Part shown: positions 18,712 through 28,526 of the stretch, piece by piece
Layout of the letters: every line of letters starts with the position of its first letter
Numbering within the stretch: the stretch's first letter is position 1
Source of the DNA: Actinomycetes bacterium
Lineage (GTDB): Bacteria; Actinomycetota; Actinomycetes; Propionibacteriales; Propionibacteriaceae
DNA: 56,349 bases
Direction: 5' to 3'
Assembly: GCA_021803025.1 (NCBI GenBank)
Contig: JAJZQV010000007.1
Coordinates: forward strand, 1-56,349
The notes under the pieces: model-generated
The model's database searches: none
What the model was told of the DNA's origin: nothing
Seen by the model: the letters and a program-made list of their open reading frames with translations, nothing else
Translations under genes and position numbers: made by a program

Positions 18712-19315
18712 TGCGCGAGGGTCAGTTGTGGTGGCTGCCGAAGGGAGCACACGCGGCTCAGGTTGTCGAAGCCGCCGTCCCAGCCGAAGTCGAGACTCCG
18801 CTCGATCCTGTCGAGCAGATCGAGCAGGGGATCGCGAGGATTCATGCGGACGTCGCGGCAGAGCTTCTAACACGCCTCCATGCGCAGGCGCCCACGTTCC
18901 TCGAGCAGGCGGTCCTCGACCTGCTGCTTGCGATGGGCTACGGAGGAGCTGAAGGGCGGGCCACGCGTACTCAGCTCACGAGCGACGGCGGGATCGACGG
19001 GATCATCGACCAGGACGCTCTCGGCTTGAGCCGCATCTACGTCCAAGCGAAGCGCTACGAGCTCGGGTCGACGTCCAGCGGCCGGAGATCCAGGCGTTCG
19101 TGGGCGCACTGCACGGCAATGCTGCCGGGCACGGCGTCCTCATCACGACAGGCCGCTTCAGTGCCGGCGCGCAGGACTACACGAAGAGCCTCCCGACCCG
19201 CGTCGTGCTCATCGACGGACAGCGCCTGGCGCCGCTCATGATCCGTTACGGCGTGGGCGTGCAGGTGCGCAGGACGGTTGACATCGTCGAGATCGACGAG
19301 GACTTTCTTCGAGTA
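18711..19315 (+). pseudogene. Mrr-type restriction endonuclease, catalytic C-terminal fragment (frameshifted)
   Basis: From about 18765 the frame encodes the Mrr catalytic (PD-(D/E)xK) domain: LDLLLAMGYGG, TSDGGIDGIIDQDALGL and IYVQAKRY with the D and QAK catalytic residues. Near 19068 the frame changes, and RPEIQAFVGALHGNAAGHG, VLITTGRFS and VVLIDGQRLAPLMI continue. A last +1 change at 19305 restores DFFE and the native TAG at 19313-19315. This fragment and the one at 16583 are halves of one gene. At least three frameshifts plus the insertion show long decay. Confidence 0.85.
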
Positions 19316-19339
19316 GGGGTCGGCGGACGAGGCGAGCGC

Positions 19340-20640
19340 TCAGCTGGCTTTCGCGAGCGGCAGGGTGCCGTAGGGACCGACGGCATAGCGATACCCGGCG
19401 GGGGAGGTCCACTCGAGCCAGCCGTTCTCGTCCTGGGTGACCCTCCAGCCTCGTGCCGTCTTGGCGCGGTGGACCTTGCGGGACAGGGGAGCGAGGTTGT
19501 CGATCCGCGTCTGGCCGCGGGGTCGGCCGGGGGAGTGCTCGTACGGGATCGTGTGGTCGAGGTCGCATCGCCTGGCGGCCGTGGTGCCGTACGGGAACAT
19601 GTCGACCGGCGAGCGCATCATCACGGCGTCGCGGATGCGGTCGGGGATCTCGTACGCGTCCACGGGCGTGATGGAGTTGAGGTCGACGATCGGGCGGATG
19701 CTCACGCGGTCATGACCCACGAGCTCGACCCAGGTCTCACGAGACAGCGGGCCGTGGCTGTCGACCCTGCCCATGAGGGCGGCGTCGGCCAGCGAGCGGT
19801 CGGTGACGTGGAGGATGACGGTCGTCGTACGGGTCGAGCCGGGGTCGGTGCCCTCGGTGAGCAGCTGCAGGGCACGGGCGGGCTCGGCAAGGATGCCCAG
19901 CGCGGTCGCACGCCGTCCCTCGAGGGAATCCGGGTCACCCAGCGCCGACAGCACGCCTGCGAGCTGGGTCAAGGTCGCGTCCAGCGCGACGGCGTCGGAG
20001 AGGTCCAGCCGTCCGTGCAGGTCGCGGCACGCCCCGGACTCCATGGTCGACGAGCAGATCGTGACGTGGCGGCTCTCCCGGGCCTGCCGCTCCCGCTCAC
20101 GAGCCAGCTCCGGAGCGGCGATGGCGATGAGGCCGCGCAGCTTCCGAATCGCCCGGCCACGGGGGAGCGTCTGCAAGAGCGGAGCGATCCGCTCGTCCAC
20201 CCACTGTGCGGCCTCGAGCGGGAGGCCGGCGGAGTTCACGTAGCCGATGACCTCGGTTGCCCGGTACCACCGGACCGCTCCGGACTGCACTGCGGCCCAC
20301 ATCACGGGGTGGCGGTAGACGCAGTTGAGAACCTCACCGATGAGGCAGGCGCCGGACCCCGGGCTCATGCCGAGGAGGGCAGCCACCTCGAGGCTGAGGT
20401 ACTCGGCGACAGGCGGCGTGCCCTGAGCCCCGTGGAAGATGAGCTGCTCGGCGGCCTCGCCGAATGCGTCCTCGTCGACCGTGCCGTGCGCCAGGCACAG
20501 GGAGTAGATCGTGGTGACCTCACGCGACTCTGCAGCGACGCGTGTCGCATGTGCGGCCGCCAGCTCGGCCAGCAGCTCCCGGGAACGCGCGGGCATGATC
20601 GCCGTGGATCCGGCATCTGCGGAGTATGCGTCGCTCATGT
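19340..20640 (-). CDS. DUF222 / HNH endonuclease-domain protein
   Basis: A 433-residue protein of the abundant actinobacterial DUF222-HNH (13E12-repeat-like) group. A helical DUF222 region (ELLAELAAAHATRVAAESRE onward) is followed by an HNH domain near the C-terminus with CDLDHTIPY, RIDNLAPLS and HRAKTARGW. A nicking or mobile-element function is generally assumed for this group but unproven. I start at ATG 20640, five bases from a TATAAT -10; the upstream TTG 20674 lies inside the -35. It separates the Mrr relic from hsdR. Confidence 0.88.
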
Positions 20641-20645
20641 GTTCG

Positions 20646-20674
20646 ATTATAGGACCAAAAGAGCAATGAAACAA
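20646..20674 (-). promoter_or_regulatory. Promoter of the HNH gene (leaderless)
   Basis: On the minus strand TTGTTT (20669-20674), a 17-bp spacer and a consensus TATAAT (20646-20651) end five bases before the ATG at 20640. This is one of the best sigma70-type promoters in the window and implies a leaderless mRNA. Confidence 0.65.
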
Positions 20675-20856
20675 GAGACGAGCGCAATGTACATCCCCGA
20701 TGTCGCCATTCGTGGCTCGGGCTCTGGCAGCGGTCGGAGGCTCGCGTCACACTCAAACCGAGAACAGCAGAATGCCTCTCATGCCACCCTCACATTTCAG
20801 GTCGGCTGTGGAGAACGCCTGTCATCATGAGACGAAACCACCCCGGAGGAGAGACT

Positions 20857-23800
20857 GTGGCGGGCAACTTCGACTTCGTGAAGCTGACCATGCCCGCGCT
20901 GCATGGCGACTGTGTGCGTGCGGAGTCGTACCTGGCCAGTGACCCTCGAGCCGCGTGCATCTACAGCCGGCGCGCGGCCGAGAGACTCGTCGACCATCTG
21001 TACGACGTCATCGGGTTGAGCAGCCCGTATGCGGACGACTTCGCGGCGCTGGCCAACGGTGCCGAGTTCAAGGCCCGGACCGGGACCGCGATCACGGCGA
21101 AGCTCAACCTCCTCCGCAAGGTCGGCAACGACGCTGTCCATGCCACGAGGGAGATCCGTCCGGACGTGGCGGCGCGGCTCCTCGCCGAGCTCCACCACCT
21201 CATGGTGTGGGCGGGCTTCCACTACTCCCCGCACCCGGACGCGGCCCCCCTCCAGGCGCGCTTCGACCCGACTCTCGCCGCGAAGGCCGGGCCCTTGTCC
21301 CGCGACGAGGTTGTCCGCCTGGCGGCGCGGTTCGCCGAGCAGGACGCCGCGCTCGCGGCCGCACGAGCCGAGAAGGACGAGCTCGTCGTTGCGCACGAGC
21401 GGGAGCTCGCGGCGCTGAGGGCGCGGATCGCGGCCGTGCAGGCGTCAACGTCCCTCCACGATGACCGTGACTACACCGAGGCCGAGACTCGGGACATCTT
21501 CATCGACGTGCTGCTCGGCGAGGCCGGCTGGCCCTTGGACGAGCCCCGCGACCGCGAGTACGAGGTCACCGGCATGCCCAACCAGCCGGGCGTCGGCTTC
21601 GTCGACTACGTCCTGTGGGGAGCCGATGGCCGCCCGCTCGCCGTCGTCGAGGCCAAACGGACGAGGAAGAGCGCAACGATCGGTCAGCAGCAGGCCAAGC
21701 TCTACGCCGACTGTCTCGAGACGCAGTTCGGGCGCCGGCCGGTGGTCTTCTTCACCAACGGCTACGAGCACTGGCTCTGGGACGACGCCGCCGGCTACCC
21801 GCCGCGCCAGGTCCAGGGCTTCTGCACCCGTGACGAGCTGGAGCTCATGATCCAGCGGCGCCACTCGCGCAGGCCGCTCTCCGGCGAGCCTGTGAACACG
21901 GCGATCGCCGGTCGGCCGTACCAAGTGCGCGCGATCAAGGCCGTCGGCGAGGTGTTCGACGCCCGCCAGCGCGAGGCGCTCCTCGTCATGGCGACCGGCT
22001 CCGGGAAGACGCGTACCGTCATCGCTCTCGTCGAAGCGCTCATGAAGGCGAACTGGGTGAAGCGCGTCCTGTTCCTCGCCGACCGCGTGGCACTCGTGAA
22101 CCAGACAGTCGGCGTTTTCAAGGCCCAGCTTCCCAGCGTGACGACCGTGAACCTCGTCACCGAGAAGAACGCCGACGGACGCGTCTACGTGTCCACCTAC
22201 CCGACGATGCTCGGCCTTCTCAACGAGACCGACGACAAGGGACGGCGCTTCGGTCCGGGGTACTTCGACCTCGTCGTCATCGACGAGGCCCACCGCAGCG
22301 TGTACGCCAAGTACGGTGCCATCTTCGACTACTTCGACTCACTGCTGGTCGGCCTGACCGCCACACCCAAGGATGAGGTCGACCACAACACCTACCGGCT
22401 GTTCCACCTCGAGGACGGCGTCCCGACAGATGCCTACAGCCTCGACGACGCGGTCGCCGACGGCTACCTCGTCCCGCCACGCGGCGTGTCCGTCGGCACC
22501 AAGTTCCTCAGAGGCGGGATCCGCTACGACGACCTCACGGACGAGGAGAAGGACGAGTGGGACAGCCTCGACTGGGGTGAGGACGGGCCGCCGACCGAGG
22601 TCAGCGCCGAAGAGATCAACCGGTTCCTCTTCAACGAGGACACGGTCGACAAGGTTCTCGCCACGCTCATGACCGACGGCTACCGAGTCGCCGGCGGAGA
22701 CCGGATCGGGAAGACGATCATCTTCGCGAAGAACCGGAACCACGCGGACTTCATCCAGAAGCGTTACGACATCGGCTGGCCGCAGCACGCCGGCCACGTG
22801 GCTCGCGTCGTCACCCACGAGACGCCCTACGCGCAGAGCCTCATCGACAACTTCTCCGATCCGGACAAGGCACCTCACATCGCGATCAGCGTCGACATGC
22901 TCGACACCGGCATCGACGTGCCCGAGGTCGTCAACCTCGTGTTCTTCAAGATGGTGCGCTCGAAGTCCAAGTTCTGGCAGATGCTCGGACGCGGGACACG
23001 CCTTCGGCCGAGCCTGTTCGGCCCGGGGGAGGACAAGCGCGACTTCCTCGTCTTCGACTTCTGCGGCAACCTCGAGTTCTTCTCGCAGGACCTTCCGGCG
23101 AGCGAGGGGTCGCTCCAGAAGTCGCTCGCGCAGCGGCTGTTCGAGACTCGACTCGCGCTGATCCACGCGCTCGATGGCGCTCACGCGGACCACGACCTCC
23201 GCGCATCCCTCGCGGACGGCCTGCATGGGCTGGTCGCAGGGATGACGCTCGACAACGTGCTCGTGCGGCCTCATCGGCTCGTGGTCGAGCGCTTCGGCCA
23301 ACGGTCGACGTGGGACGACCTGTCGGAGGACGACCTCGTCGCCCTCGAAGACCTCTCCGGGCTCCCGAGCGCCGCGAACGACGATGACGAGCTGGCCAAG
23401 CGGTTCGACCTGCTCGTGGTGCGGAGGCAGCTGGCACAGCTCACCGGAGAGGTGTACGAAGCGGAGCGGCTGCGCGAGGCGATCCAGGAGCTCGCCGTCG
23501 GCCTGCTGTCCAAGGCCAACATCCCGTCCGTGGCGCAGCACCTCGAGCTCATCGAGGCAGTCGCCGGCGACGAGTGGTGGGTCGATGTCACGCTCCCGAT
23601 GCTCGAGCTGGTGCGGCTGCGCCTGCGCGGACTCGTACGTCTCGTCGACCCCGTACGCCGTGCCGTCGTCTACACCGACTTCGAGGACCAGCTCCAGTCC
23701 CCGGTCTCGGTGACGCTCCCCGGCACCTCTCCGGGCACGGACATGGCGCGGTTCGCGGCGAAGGCGGCGGCCTATCTGCGCGCGCACGAGGACAACTTCG

Positions 23801-24213
23801 CCCTGCAGCGGGTCCGCCGCAATCGGCAGCTCACTCCCGAGGACCTGAGCGCGCTCGAACAGATGCTGCTCGACTCGGGCGCCGGGGGTCGGGCCAACCT
23901 GGACCTGGCCGCGGCTCGCAACGGCGGGCTTGGACTGTTCATCCGCTCGCTCGTCGGCCTCGACAGGGCAGCTGCGACGGAGGCGTTCGCGGCCTACCTG
24001 GACGGAACTCGGTTCTCCGTGGACCAGGTCCGCTTCGTCCAGCTCATCATCGAGGAGCTCACGGCGAACGGCGTCATGGAGCCGAGCCGCTTGTACGAGT
24101 CGCCTTACACGGACCACGGCCTCGTCGACGCCATCTTCCCCGAGGAGCTCGGACACATCGTGAAGATCCTCCAGGACGTGAAGGCCAACGCCACCACCGG
24201 CCGCGTTGCCTGA
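20857..24213 (+). CDS. hsdR: Type I restriction-modification system restriction/translocation subunit HsdR
   Basis: The 1118-residue motor and nuclease subunit of the type I system. It has an N-terminal DUF4145 helical domain (AAERLVDHLYD), a coiled linker near 165-190, and a PD-(D/E)xK nuclease with VDYVLW (D250) and VVEAKR (E265, K267). The SF2 helicase follows with Walker A ATGSGKT (K384), DEAH at 476-479 and MLGRGTRLRPS, then the HsdM-interacting C-terminal domain. The GTG at 20857 follows an exact GGAGGAG (20845-20851); ATG 20827 would place that box inside the gene. The frame is intact although it lies 4.3 kb from hsdMS. Confidence 0.95.
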   Translation: MAGNFDFVKLTMPALHGDCVRAESYLASDPRAACIYSRRAAERLVDHLYDVIGLSSPYADDFAALANGAEFKARTGTAITAKLNLLRKVGNDAVHATREIRPDVAARLLAELHHLMVWAGFHYSPHPDAAPLQARFDPTLAAKAGPLSRDEVVRLAARFAEQDAALAAARAEKDELVVAHERELAALRARIAAVQASTSLHDDRDYTEAETRDIFIDVLLGEAGWPLDEPRDREYEVTGMPNQPGVGFVDYVLWGADGRPLAVVEAKRTRKSATIGQQQAKLYADCLETQFGRRPVVFFTNGYEHWLWDDAAGYPPRQVQGFCTRDELELMIQRRHSRRPLSGEPVNTAIAGRPYQVRAIKAVGEVFDARQREALLVMATGSGKTRTVIALVEALMKANWVKRVLFLADRVALVNQTVGVFKAQLPSVTTVNLVTEKNADGRVYVSTYPTMLGLLNETDDKGRRFGPGYFDLVVIDEAHRSVYAKYGAIFDYFDSLLVGLTATPKDEVDHNTYRLFHLEDGVPTDAYSLDDAVADGYLVPPRGVSVGTKFLRGGIRYDDLTDEEKDEWDSLDWGEDGPPTEVSAEEINRFLFNEDTVDKVLATLMTDGYRVAGGDRIGKTIIFAKNRNHADFIQKRYDIGWPQHAGHVARVVTHETPYAQSLIDNFSDPDKAPHIAISVDMLDTGIDVPEVVNLVFFKMVRSKSKFWQMLGRGTRLRPSLFGPGEDKRDFLVFDFCGNLEFFSQDLPASEGSLQKSLAQRLFETRLALIHALDGAHADHDLRASLADGLHGLVAGMTLDNVLVRPHRLVVERFGQRSTWDDLSEDDLVALEDLSGLPSAANDDDELAKRFDLLVVRRQLAQLTGEVYEAERLREAIQELAVGLLSKANIPSVAQHLELIEAVAGDEWWVDVTLPMLELVRLRLRGLVRLVDPVRRAVVYTDFEDQLQSPVSVTLPGTSPGTDMARFAAKAAAYLRAHEDNFALQRVRRNRQLTPEDLSALEQMLLDSGAGGRANLDLAAARNGGLGLFIRSLVGLDRAAATEAFAAYLDGTRFSVDQVRFVQLIIEELTANGVMEPSRLYESPYTDHGLVDAIFPEELGHIVKILQDVKANATTGRVA

Positions 24214-24218
24214 CGGGT

Positions 24219-25118
24219 TCAGCGGGGCTCGGCCTCAGTGAGGGTCTCAGCCCGCCTGAAGAAGGTGTCCAGCACCTCGGCGGTGGCGTCGATGTTCTCG
24301 AGCATGGGCAGGTGCGTGGCCTCGGGGATCGCGATGGGCACGGTCCCCAGTCGTACGGCCATGTCGTTCTGCGTGACCTGGCTCCACGTGCCGTCGTGCT
24401 CCCCGTACAGCACGGCGCAGGGGACGCCGGTGGCAGCGAGCTCCTCGACCACGTCCGAGGCGTCCAGGAGGGCCTCGACGTTGCGTACGGCCGCCGCGTG
24501 CGTTCCCGCCACGAACCGTTCTCGCAGGAACGAGGCAAGCGCGGGGTGCATGTCGACGTTCTCGTACGCCGTCTTCGCGTCCCACGCCTGGGCGAGGTCG
24601 TGCGCGGCGAGCTCACGGGCGAACCTCGTCACGCGGTCTATCGTCACGGGGACGAGGTCCGCGGACGCCATGAAGCCGGCCGGCCCCGAGCAGATGAGGG
24701 TCAGTGAGGCGAACGCGGCCGGGTCGACGATGACGGCCCGCTGCGCCACGAGACCGCCGAACGAGTGGGCCACGAGATGGACGGGAGCACCCAGGTCGTG
24801 CGTGACAGCGACGAGGTCCGCGGCCAGGGTGTCGAGGTCGTACGGGCCCGTCGAGGTCGACTGGTGAACGCCCCGCAGGTCGACCGAGCTCCCGGCCCAG
24901 CCCTTCGCCGCGAGCTCCGGGAGCAGGAAGAGGAAGTCCTCCTTGCCCCCCGTGAAGCCGTGCACCGCGAGCACCCGCCCCTCGGGCCGGGGCGCCTCAG
25001 CCGTCAGGAGCGCCAGGCGCGTGCCGTCGGGACGGTCAACCGTGGTGCTCAGCAGGTTGCCGAAGAGGTTGAACACGGGCTCAGCGAGCGTGGGTGCCGA
25101 GGACGGCGACCAGTGCAC
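24219..25118 (-). CDS. Alpha/beta-fold hydrolase
   Basis: A 299-residue hydrolase with the oxyanion region VHGFTGGKED, the nucleophile elbow AHSFGG (Ser119), a likely acid in LYGEHDGTW and a catalytic histidine in EATHLPML. The substrate cannot be deduced; esterase or epoxide-hydrolase-like activities are possible. The GTG at 25118 overlaps the 3' end of the preceding minus-strand gene by 38 bp and has no clear ribosome binding site; GTG 25076 is an alternative. It is convergent with hsdR (5 bp apart) and marks the return to backbone. Confidence 0.88.
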   Translation of the reverse strand: MHWSPSSAPTLAEPVFNLFGNLLSTTVDRPDGTRLALLTAEAPRPEGRVLAVHGFTGGKEDFLFLLPELAAKGWAGSSVDLRGVHQSTSTGPYDLDTLAADLVAVTHDLGAPVHLVAHSFGGLVAQRAVIVDPAAFASLTLICSGPAGFMASADLVPVTIDRVTRFARELAAHDLAQAWDAKTAYENVDMHPALASFLRERFVAGTHAAAVRNVEALLDASDVVEELAATGVPCAVLYGEHDGTWSQVTQNDMAVRLGTVPIAIPEATHLPMLENIDATAEVLDTFFRRAETLTEAEPR

Positions 25119-25488
25119 GTGCGTAGCCGCATTCGACGTCCCCGTCCCGTACCCGGTGCAGGCGCTCGCCCGCCGCGTAGGTGACGATCCACTCGTTGCC
25201 CTCGTGCTCCAGCGCCACGAGGCTCTGGCCGAGCGCGTCGCGGAGCTGGTCCTCGCGCGGAAGCCACAGCACGCTCTCGGAGGGGATCGAGTCGAGAGCC
25301 CACTCGGTGGTTCCGTTGAACCTCACGACACCGGCACCGTGGTGCGACTGAACCTCGATCGTCATCTCGGCGACATGGAAGACCTCGTCCTCCATCTCCC
25401 CGCCAGGGATGACGAACCTGTCCCCCGCGGTGGGAATCCAGGGCATGCCGACGTCAGCGAGCTCGCGGGCCAGGTCGAGCGTGATCAT
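25081..25488 (-). CDS. Conserved actinobacterial hypothetical protein (135 aa)
   Basis: A small acidic protein opening MITLDLARELADVGMPWIP and containing FNGTTEWALDSI and LWLPREDQLRDALG. I remember near-identical motifs in proteins that databases label as pilus-assembly CpaE, but no ATPase motif is present, so that label is not supported. Function is unknown. ATG 25488 fits the conserved N-terminus, although the GGAGG box is very close to it. It lies between the IclR gene and the alpha/beta hydrolase on the same strand. Confidence 0.75.
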   Translation of the reverse strand: MITLDLARELADVGMPWIPTAGDRFVIPGGEMEDEVFHVAEMTIEVQSHHGAGVVRFNGTTEWALDSIPSESVLWLPREDQLRDALGQSLVALEHEGNEWIVTYAAGERLHRVRDGDVECGYARALVAVLGTHAR

Positions 25489-25549
25489 GCCTCCATGCAA
25501 CACGCTGCACCCAAGCGCGACAAGGGGGGCGGGCACGGACGGGAGCGGG

Positions 25550-26275
25550 CTACTCCGCAGCGCCGGTACGGCGCAGGACCTCGGACAGCCGCTCGGCGGC
25601 TGCCATGACGGCGGCGGCGTGGAGACGGCCGGGCTGGCGGGTGAGACGCTCGATCGGACCCGACACGCTGACGGCCGCGATGACCTTGCCGGACGGCGAG
25701 CGGACGGGAGCGGACACGGAGGCGACACCGGCCTCGCGCTCGGCGACCGACTGGCACCAGCCGCGGCGCCTGACGGCGGCCAGGGCGACGGCCGAGAAGT
25801 TCGCTCCCTGCAGCCCGCGCTGGATCCGCTCCGGCTCCTCCCAGGCGAGGAGGACCTGGGCCGCCGAGCCCGCGCTCATCGTGAGCTGCGAGCCGACGGG
25901 GACGGTGTCGCGCAGTCCGGACGGACGCTCAGCGGCGGCAGCGCAGACGCGGATGTCGCCCTGGCGGCGGAACAGCTGGGCCGACTCGCCCGTGATGTCG
26001 CGCAGGCGGGCAAGAATAGGACCCGCGGTCGCCAGCAGGCGGTCCTCGCCGGCAGCGGAGGCGAGCTCGGTGAGGCGCGGTCCGAGGACGAAGCGGCCGT
26101 GCAGGTCGCGGCTCACGAGGCGGTGGTGCTCCAGGGCGACGGCCAGACGGTGCGCGGTCGGACGCGCGAGGCCGGTCGCGCTGACCAGTCCGGCCAGGGT
26201 CGTCGGCCCTGACTCCAGGGCGCTGAGCACCAGCGCCGCCTTGTCGAGAACCCCGACTCCACTTGAGTTGTCCAT
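25550..26275 (-). CDS. ndgR: IclR-family transcriptional regulator of leuCD (NdgR/AreB-like)
   Basis: A 241-residue regulator with an N-terminal winged helix (LDKAALVLSALESGP, LARPTAHRLAVALE) and a C-terminal IclR ligand domain ending SVSGPIERLTRQPGRL. Its position divergent from leuC is the conserved setting of NdgR/AreB, which senses leucine-pathway status or an aromatic ligand and controls leuCD. The start ATG at 26275 lies six bases from a TAGTAT -10, a leaderless arrangement. The symbol rests on context. Confidence 0.88.
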   Translation of the reverse strand: MDNSSGVGVLDKAALVLSALESGPTTLAGLVSATGLARPTAHRLAVALEHHRLVSRDLHGRFVLGPRLTELASAAGEDRLLATAGPILARLRDITGESAQLFRRQGDIRVCAAAAERPSGLRDTVPVGSQLTMSAGSAAQVLLAWEEPERIQRGLQGANFSAVALAAVRRRGWCQSVAEREAGVASVSAPVRSPSGKVIAAVSVSGPIERLTRQPGRLHAAAVMAAAERLSEVLRRTGAAE

Positions 26276-26281
26276 AATCTG

Positions 26282-26287
26282 ATACTA
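26282..26287 (-). promoter_or_regulatory. -10 element of the IclR gene (leaderless)
   Basis: TAGTAT on the minus strand ends six bases before the ATG at 26275. A TTGACA at 26320-26325 on the plus strand is a possible -35 for leuC, but I see no -10 at a normal distance from it. Confidence 0.45.
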
Positions 26288-26374
26288 GCGTCTCACTGGG
26301 CGGGCAGTAAACCCCATACTTGACAGGAGGCCGGCGCAGGCGGCCATCGGCATACGAAGAGGGCGAGGGAGCTC

Positions 26375-27772
26375 ATGGGCAGGACGCTTTCGGAGAAGGT
26401 CTGGGACGACCACGTGGTCACGGCTACGCCGGGTGAGCCGGACCTGTTGTTCATCGACCTCCACCTCGTCCACGAGGTGACCAGCCCTCAGGCGTTCGAC
26501 GGGCTCCGGCTCGCCGGCCGTAAGGTCCGTCGGCCCGACCTGACCCTGTGCACCGAGGACCACAACACCCCGACGCTGAACATCACGGCCCCGATCGCCG
26601 ACCCGGTCTCGAAGCTGCAGGTCGACACGCTGCGGCAGAACGCGGCCGAGTTCGAGCTGCGGATCCACTCCCTGGGCGACAAGGACCAGGGCGTCGTCCA
26701 CATCATCGGCCCTCAGCTGGGCATCACCCAGCCGGGGATGACGATCGTCTGCGGCGACTCCCACACCGCGACGCACGGCGCGTTCGGCGCGCTCGCCTTC
26801 GGCATCGGCACCTCCGAGGTCGAGCATGTCCTCGCCACCCAGACGCTGCCGCAGGCCAAGCCCAAGACCATGGCGGTGACGATCACCGGCGCCCTGCCGG
26901 ACGGCGTCACGGCGAAGGACCTCGTTCTGGCGCTCATCGCCAAGGTCGGTACGGGCGGTGGCGCGGGCTACGTCGTCGAGTACCGCGGCGACACCATCGA
27001 GAACATGTCGATGGAGGGGCGCATGACGATCTGCAACATGTCCATCGAGTGGGGCGCCCGCGCGGGCATGGTCGCCCCCGACCAGACGACGTTCGACTAC
27101 CTCGAGGGCCGCCCGCACGCGCCGCAGGGTGACGAGTGGGACGCGGCGGTCGCGTACTGGAAGACCCTGTACTCCGACCCTGACGCGACGTTCGACCGCG
27201 AGGTGAGGATCGATGCGACGCAGCTGACGCCGTTCGTGACGTGGGGGACCAACCCCGGTCAGGGCGTCCCCCTCAGCGGATCCGTACCGTCTCCGGCCGA
27301 CTTCGCCGACCCGGTCCTGAAGTCCGCCGCAGAGCGCGCTCTCGAGTACATGGACCTCAAGGCCGGCACGCCGATGCGCGACATCAAGGTCGACACCGTC
27401 TTCCTGGGCTCCTGCACGAACGGGCGCATCGAGGACCTGAGGCTCGCGGCCTCCGTCATCAAGGGGCACAGGATCGCCGACGGCCTGCGCATGCTGGTCG
27501 TCCCGGGGTCCGCCCGCGTGCGACTCCAGGCGATGGCCGAAGGCCTTGACAAGGTCTTCGTCGACGCCGGCGCCGAGTGGCGCGAGGCCGGCTGTTCGAT
27601 GTGCCTCGGCATGAACCCGGACACGCTGTCCCCGGGTGAGCGCAGCGCGTCGACGTCGAACCGCAACTTCGAAGGCCGCCAGGGCAAGGGCGGTCGTACC
27701 CACCTCGTCTCACCCGCGGTCGCGGCGGCCACAGCCGTGCGCGGCACGCTGAGCTCTCCCGCCGACCTCTAA
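26375..27772 (+). CDS. leuC: 3-isopropylmalate dehydratase large subunit
   Basis: LeuC is the iron-sulphur subunit of isopropylmalate isomerase, which converts 2- to 3-isopropylmalate in leucine synthesis. The 465-residue protein has the aconitase-fold signatures [28 protein letters not shown] and the 4Fe-4S ligands C347 (GSCTNG), C407 and C410 (CSMC). It is full length with no frameshift. leuD follows after 11 bp, forming one operon, and the divergent IclR gene is its likely regulator. Confidence 0.98.
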   Translation: MGRTLSEKVWDDHVVTATPGEPDLLFIDLHLVHEVTSPQAFDGLRLAGRKVRRPDLTLCTEDHNTPTLNITAPIADPVSKLQVDTLRQNAAEFELRIHSLGDKDQGVVHIIGPQLGITQPGMTIVCGDSHTATHGAFGALAFGIGTSEVEHVLATQTLPQAKPKTMAVTITGALPDGVTAKDLVLALIAKVGTGGGAGYVVEYRGDTIENMSMEGRMTICNMSIEWGARAGMVAPDQTTFDYLEGRPHAPQGDEWDAAVAYWKTLYSDPDATFDREVRIDATQLTPFVTWGTNPGQGVPLSGSVPSPADFADPVLKSAAERALEYMDLKAGTPMRDIKVDTVFLGSCTNGRIEDLRLAASVIKGHRIADGLRMLVVPGSARVRLQAMAEGLDKVFVDAGAEWREAGCSMCLGMNPDTLSPGERSASTSNRNFEGRQGKGGRTHLVSPAVAAATAVRGTLSSPADL

Positions 27773-27783
27773 GGGGACATCGC

Positions 27784-28389
27784 ATGGACGCCTTCTCCAC
27801 CCACACCGGCATCGTCACGCCGCTGCGCCGCAGCAACGTCGACACGGACCAGATCATCCCTGCGGTCTACCTCAAGCGGGTCACCCGCTCCGGCTTCGAG
27901 GACGGCCTGTTCTCCGCGTGGCGGAACGACCCGGAGTTCATCCTCAACAAGGCGCCGTACGACAAGGGCTCCGTGCTCGTCGCCGGCCCGGACTTCGGTA
28001 CGGGCTCCTCGCGCGAGCACGCCGTGTGGGCCCTTCAGAACTACGGCTTCAAGGTGGTCATCGGCTCGCGGTTCGGTGACATCTTCCGCTCGAACTCCGG
28101 CAAGGCCGGGCTGCTCATCGCGACGGTCCCGCAGCCCGTCGTCGAGGAGCTGTGGGCGTACGCCGAGGCGAACCCCGGCGCCGAGGTCACCGTCGACCTC
28201 ACCGCGAAGCAGATCACGGCGGGGGAGACGTCGTACGACTTCGACATCGACGACTACACCCGGTACCGCCTCCTCAACGGACTGGACGACATCGGCGCCA
28301 CCCTCACGCACGACGCCGAGATCGCGGCGTACGAGGCGAAGCGGCCTTCGTTCAAGCCCCGGACGCTGCCCGTCCGCACCGCCGGCTGA
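27784..28389 (+). CDS. leuD: 3-isopropylmalate dehydratase small subunit
   Basis: The 201-residue swivel subunit that completes isopropylmalate isomerase with LeuC. Signatures are [33 protein letters not shown] and [15 protein letters not shown]. The ATG at 27784 follows AAGGGG at a normal distance and lies 11 bp after leuC. A hairpin with a short T-run follows the stop. Confidence 0.98.
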   Translation: MDAFSTHTGIVTPLRRSNVDTDQIIPAVYLKRVTRSGFEDGLFSAWRNDPEFILNKAPYDKGSVLVAGPDFGTGSSREHAVWALQNYGFKVVIGSRFGDIFRSNSGKAGLLIATVPQPVVEELWAYAEANPGAEVTVDLTAKQITAGETSYDFDIDDYTRYRLLNGLDDIGATLTHDAEIAAYEAKRPSFKPRTLPVRTAG

Positions 28390-28436
28390 AAAGGGGTCCC
28401 GCCCGTCGAGTCCGCTGGGGTCGGGGACGCGCTTTT
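28389..28436 (+). terminator. Possible intrinsic terminator after leuD
   Basis: AAAAG pairs with CTTTT and GTCCC with GGGAC in a long two-part stem with a small internal loop; the right arm contains TTTT. It is the right place to end the leuCD transcript, but the stem is imperfect. Confidence 0.35.
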
Positions 28437-28451
28437 CCGGCCGTTATCTCG

Positions 28452-28482
28452 TAGAGTGCCTAGCCAGGTCTAGGATCTAGGC
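28452..28482 (+). promoter_or_regulatory. Promoter and dyad of the HU-like gene
   Basis: A TANNNT -10 (TAGAGT, 28452-28457) is followed by GCCTAG (28458-28463) and CTAGGC (28477-28482), a perfect 6-bp inverted repeat over the expected transcription start, with an extra CTAGG between the arms. This could be an operator or a leader hairpin. Confidence 0.4.
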
Positions 28483-28526
28483 GAGGTCCCGCACACTAGA
28501 GGCGCGCTTCCCGGGGAGGGCTGCAC

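Noticed and set aside
19100-20830. Long plus-strand frame continuing after the Mrr catalytic fragment
   Set aside because: Only the first 70 codons have Mrr homology; the rest is antisense to the HNH gene. The native stop is recovered at 19313-19315 after frame correction.
22339-24156. 605-residue open frame on the minus strand
   Set aside because: Antisense shadow of hsdR with no recognisable domains.
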